Positions 60,878-64,000 of a DNA stretch of 64,000 nt are shown here, one piece after another; the stretch's first letter is position 1; every line of letters starts with the position of its first letter. A model generated the notes under the pieces. That model searched no databases. It saw only the letters and a program-made list of their open reading frames with translations, and was not told the DNA's origin. The position numbers and the translations under genes were made by a program. Location: NCBI RefSeq assembly GCF_015351075.1, contig NZ_JADKRS010000003.1, forward strand, positions 62,001-126,000. The letters are read 5' to 3'. The DNA comes from Clavibacter sp. VKM Ac-2873. GTDB lineage: Bacteria > Actinomycetota > Actinomycetes > Actinomycetales > Microbacteriaceae.

Positions 60878-61741
60878 ATGGACAAGCCGCACCTGAGCCT
60901 CGCCGCCCAACGCGAGCTGCTGCGCTCACGCGGGCTGGAGCTCGCCTCCGACGAGGAGACCGACCGCGCGCTCTACGACCGCAGTTACTACCGCATCAGC
61001 GGATACGCGAGGCAGTTCCAGGTGGATCCGAAGGACGGGCGGAACGACTTCGTCCCGGGCACCTCCCTCGCTCAGATCCTCGAGCTCATGGACCTGGATG
61101 AGGAGCTGCGCAAGCTCCTCTTCTCCGGCCTGACCGAGGTGGAGCTCAGCGTACGGTCGCGATTCGCCCACGAAGCCGCCGGGATCCTCGGCGCGGATGC
61201 CTTCTACCTGCGACCGGAGAACTACCTCCCCATCACCCCTGACCTGGACGCCCACGTGACGAGCATCTAGAGGGAGCTGCGTCGACCGTCCGTCACCGTG
61301 AGCCGCTACCGCTCCGGAGACGATCTCTCCGGGGTCCCCGTCTGGGTCGCCATCGAGATGGTCAGCTTCGGGGTCCTGGCGCGCATGGTCCAGTACCTCG
61401 CCGACCCCACCCCCGCGCGACTCACGGCGCAGTCGCTGTCGCTCCCGTGGACGGGCTTCCAGCCGACGATCCATGCGCTCGCGGTGCTCCGGAACGCCTG
61501 CGCGCATCACGCGCAGCTCTGGCACCGAAGATCGAACATCGTGGCGGCACCCGAGAGGAAGGACCTGCGGAACGAGCGGACATACGCTCGGAACGACGGA
61601 TCCATCTACGCCACGATCATCGCGCTCAAGCGCTACACGCGCGCCCTCGACCGACACAGTCCCTTCGGCGAGCGCGTGGACGAGCTGCTCGACAGGAATG
61701 CGTCGTTCAGGGGCGGGATCTGCTTCCCCTCCGCTCGATGA
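60878..61741 (+). pseudogene. AbiF/Abi_2-family HEPN protein interrupted by in-frame TAG
   Basis: One continuous frame of 288 codons with a single TAG at 61268-61270 (codon 131). Before it: PHLSLAAQRELLRSRGLELA, YDRSYYRISGYARQFQ and LTEVELSVRSRFAHEAAG, the N-terminal Abi_2 features. After it: GVPVWVAIEMVSFGVLARMV and the HEPN RNase motif RNACAHHAQLWHR (R205 and H210). Thus the first fragment lacks the catalytic motif. The GTG at 61298 could restart translation but has no near ribosome site. A recent nonsense mutation is likely; read-through or a sequencing error is possible. AGGAG lies 10 nt before the ATG. Confidence 0.85.
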
Positions 61742-61774
61742 GGTCTGGGGCGGCTCCCGCTCCTCGCAGTAGCC

Positions 61775-64000
61775 CTACCCCAGCAGCACCTCCCACGTGC
61801 GCAGGGACGGCCAGAGCGCATGGCGCGGGAGCACGTCGGGGCCGCACGCGCGGGATCCGAGGCCGTGCTGGGCGTCGTCGAGGTAGAGGTGCAGCCCGTC
61901 GGAGGCGGGGAGCTCGTGGGGGTGGCCGACGTCGGTCATCTGCTGCGGGGTCCAGCGGGAGAGCTGGAAGCCGGCCCGATGGCCGGCGGCGTCGGGCACG
62001 GTCGTCACGGTGAGCGGTGTCGTGCATCCGTCGCCGACCACGAGCGATCGCAGCTCCGGGCGGTGGCCCGTCTCCTGCGGGCGGGCGTAGGCGACCTGGA
62101 GGCCGTCGACGCTCGACGCGAAGCGGCCGACGCGGACGGCGGTGCGGCTGTCGGCGTACGCCTCCCCCGGGCCCGTGCCGTGCCAGGTGACGGGGTGCTC
62201 GGCGAGCGCGCCCGGGAGGTCGATCCGCACGCCGACCCGCGGCCACGTGCAGTCCCACGCGCCGAACGGCACCACCTCGGTCGCGAGCAGCAGGCCGCGA
62301 TCGGTCGCGGTCCAGCGGAACGCCACGTCGACGCCCTGGCCGGAGTGCGCGGCCTGCACGCGCATGCGCGTCTCCAGGCCGTCCGCCGTGCGGGTCGCGC
62401 CGAGGAGCCGGTGCGTGAGCCGGTGCAGCCCGCGCTCGCGCCAGCGGTCGGACGACGGCGGGGTCTCCTCGGCGCCGCGCCCGCGGGTGAGCTCGGGCTC
62501 GGCCAGCTCGTAGGATCCCTGGCCGGCACCCCGGTCGTTCTCGGTGGGGGCGCGCCACAGCTCGAGCCGCGGGCCGCGCACGCGCAGGCCGCCCCACGCG
62601 ACGAGGTCGCCGCGCGCGTCGAAGGCGCCGACGCCGAGCGCGTCCCCGTGCCAGCGCCCGGCGGGTCGGGGCCGGGGTGCGGGCCGGTCGCGCACGAGGG
62701 CCTGGTGCGACGACACGACGTGCCCCGCCTCGGCCCAGGGAGCATCGTTCCGGGTGACCACCTGCACGGTCACGTGCGCCTCCTCGGCGTGCCCGGCGGC
62801 GCGCGCCTCGACCGGCAGGGGGATGGTCGCCGCGGAGCCCGCGGCGAGCGGCGCGTGCTCGAGGATCCCGCGGGCGACGGGCCTGCCGTCGTGGGCGAGG
62901 ATCCAGACCAGGTCGACGTCGTCGGTGGGCGCCGAGTGCCGCCGGTTCTCGACGCGCACGGCGGATCCGTCGGCCGCGACGCGCACCCGCACGGGCGCGA
63001 TCACCGCGGCGAGCTCGGTGAGGCCCGGCGTGGGCGTTCCGTCGGAGAGCAGGAGCCCGTCCATCACGAAGGGGCCGTCGTGCACGGGCTCGCCGAAGTC
63101 GCCGCCGTACGCGTGGAAGGGGCGGCCGTCGGCCGTGCGCGCGAGGAGCCCGTGGTCGCGCCACTCCCAGACGAAGCCGCCGTGCAGGCGCGGCCAGCGG
63201 TCGATGGCGTCCTCGTAGTCGGCGAGGGATCCGGGCCCGTTGCCCATCGCGTGCCCGTACTCGCACAGGATGAACGGCTTCGCGCGCTGCTTCGCCCCGG
63301 TCGCGCCCGTCGTCTCGTGGATGCTCGCGACGGGCGTGCCGCACACCGAGTCGATCTCCTCGAGCGTCGGGTACATCCGCGAGTAGACGTCGGTGTGCTC
63401 GCCCGTGAGGTCGCCCTCGTAGTGCACGGGCCGGGTCGGATCCGCGCGCCTGACCCACGCCGACATGGCCGCGATGTTGCGCCCGGTGCCGGACTCGTTG
63501 CCGAGCGACCACATCACGATCGACGGGTGGTTCCGGTCGCGGCCCACGGTGCGGGCGATGCGGTCGAGGTACGCGTCCCGCCAACGCGGGTCGTCGGAGG
63601 GGTTGTCGCGCCACTCGACGTCCCAGAAGCCGTGCGTCTCGAGGTCGCACTCGAGCACGACCCAGAAGCCGAGCTCGTCGGCGATGTCGATGAGGCGCGG
63701 GTGCGGCGGGTAGTGGGACGTGCGGATCGCGTCGATCCCGCTGCGCTTCATCAGCTCGAGGTCGGCGCGCGCCTCGGCCTCGTCGAACACGCGCCCGCGC
63801 TCGGGGTGCGACTCGTGCCGGTTGACGCCGCGGAACGTGAGGCGGCGGCCGTCGACGAGCAGCGCCTCGCCGTCGATGCGCACCGTGCGGAACCCGATCC
63901 GCAGCGACGCGGTCTCGCCCGGCGACGACACGGTCGCGTCGTAGAGGCGCGGGCGCTCGGCGCTCCAGGCGTCGACGGCGGGGAGGGCGATGGGCGCGAC
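61775..64000 (-). CDS. GH2 beta-galactosidase (LacZ-type), N-terminus outside window
   Basis: 742 codons visible, open to the window edge; roughly 250-280 residues are missing. RGVNRHESHPERGRVFDE and IRTSHYPPHPRLIDIADELG are the barrel start, with the acid/base Glu in MWSLGNESGTG and the nucleophile Glu in FILCEYGHAMGNG. The C-terminal domains (Bgal_small_N type) include APTENDRGAGQGSY and HELPASDGLHLYLD. It hydrolyses beta-galactosides; with pectin and xyloglucan enzymes nearby, plant galactans are likely substrates. No signal peptide can be judged. Confidence 0.95.
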   Translation of the reverse strand, partial: VAPIALPAVDAWSAERPRLYDATVSSPGETASLRIGFRTVRIDGEALLVDGRRLTFRGVNRHESHPERGRVFDEAEARADLELMKRSGIDAIRTSHYPPHPRLIDIADELGFWVVLECDLETHGFWDVEWRDNPSDDPRWRDAYLDRIARTVGRDRNHPSIVMWSLGNESGTGRNIAAMSAWVRRADPTRPVHYEGDLTGEHTDVYSRMYPTLEEIDSVCGTPVASIHETTGATGAKQRAKPFILCEYGHAMGNGPGSLADYEDAIDRWPRLHGGFVWEWRDHGLLARTADGRPFHAYGGDFGEPVHDGPFVMDGLLLSDGTPTPGLTELAAVIAPVRVRVAADGSAVRVENRRHSAPTDDVDLVWILAHDGRPVARGILEHAPLAAGSAATIPLPVEARAAGHAEEAHVTVQVVTRNDAPWAEAGHVVSSHQALVRDRPAPRPRPAGRWHGDALGVGAFDARGDLVAWGGLRVRGPRLELWRAPTENDRGAGQGSYELAEPELTRGRGAEETPPSSDRWRERGLHRLTHRLLGATRTADGLETRMRVQAAHSGQGVDVAFRWTATDRGLLLATEVVPFGAWDCTWPRVGVRIDLPGALAEHPVTWHGTGPGEAYADSRTAVRVGRFASSVDGLQVAYARPQETGHRPELRSLVVGDGCTTPLTVTTVPDAAGHRAGFQLSRWTPQQMTDVGHPHELPASDGLHLYLDDAQHGLGSRACGPDVLPRHALWPSLRTWEVLLG

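Noticed and set aside
61298-61741. A separate 147-residue gene after the TAG in AbiF
   Set aside because: It is in the same frame as the preceding fragment, starts at a GTG without a nearby ribosome site, and completes the Abi_2 domain, so it is the broken second part of one gene.
1-64000. tRNA, rRNA or CRISPR arrays
   Set aside because: No cloverleaf, rRNA stretch or regularly spaced repeats were seen in the gaps between genes.

Overview
This window comes from a high-GC Gram-positive actinobacterium. The third codon position is almost always G or C, there are abundant GTG starts and ATGA/GTGA gene overlaps, and many genes appear to be leaderless (a TANNNT box exactly 6 nt before the start codon). 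Gene content and style (secreted rhamnogalacturonan lyase, GH31 and GH2 glycosidases, sugar ABC importer, frequent GGATCC) fit a plant-associated Microbacteriaceae such as Clavibacter or a relative. That genus guess is inference. I see no rRNA, tRNA, CRISPR array, insertion sequence or integrase.

Layout. 1-13.2 kb: end of a nitronate monooxygenase, a divergent MerR/short-chain dehydrogenase (SDR) pair, small housekeeping genes, a DHA2-type MFS exporter, a secreted PL11 rhamnogalacturonan lyase, a NarL-type two-component system, and an SDR plus SMP-30 lactonase pair that looks like an aldose-oxidation module. 13.3-20.9 kb: a two-gene ABC exporter, a septum-formation-type lipoprotein, a Gls24/aquaporin/Asp23 group, a sulfide:quinone oxidoreductase-like flavoprotein and a NudK-like Nudix hydrolase. 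20.9-22.3 kb: a two-gene MenA/MenT-like (AbiE-type) toxin-antitoxin module. 22.3-36.5 kb: threonine aldolase, several divergent regulator/target pairs with readable operators (MarR, two TetR), a small secreted cysteine peptide, a HAD hydrolase, PEP carboxylase, an MFS transporter and a dicarboxylate symporter.

36.5-49.9 kb is a complete phosphonate locus. A PhnF repressor diverges from phnGHIJKL-DUF1045-phnMN-acetyltransferase, which converges on a transport operon phnD-phnC-phnE (both permease domains fused) ending in a ketopantoate-reductase-like gene. No phnP is present; a 2H-phosphoesterase (DUF1045) sits inside the operon and may do its job.

50.0-52.7 kb is the most interesting part. 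A single 800-residue protein combines an AAA+ ATPase, a DUF4143/PD-(D/E)XK-like segment, a TIR domain and a helical tail. Its gene has much lower GC than the surroundings and is bracketed by a 38-bp direct repeat that duplicates the 3' end of the adjacent epimerase gene. It looks like a defence cassette inserted at the 3' end of a metabolic gene. 52.6-59.9 kb is a LacI-controlled sugar uptake and hydrolysis operon (binding protein, two permeases, GH31 glycosidase, uronate-dehydrogenase-like epimerase) with paired GAACCGGTTC operators. 60.0-64.0 kb holds an NADPH-dependent FMN reductase, an AbiF-type HEPN gene split by an in-frame TAG with a structured RNA directly upstream, and the 3' two-thirds of a GH2 beta-galactosidase running off the end of the window.
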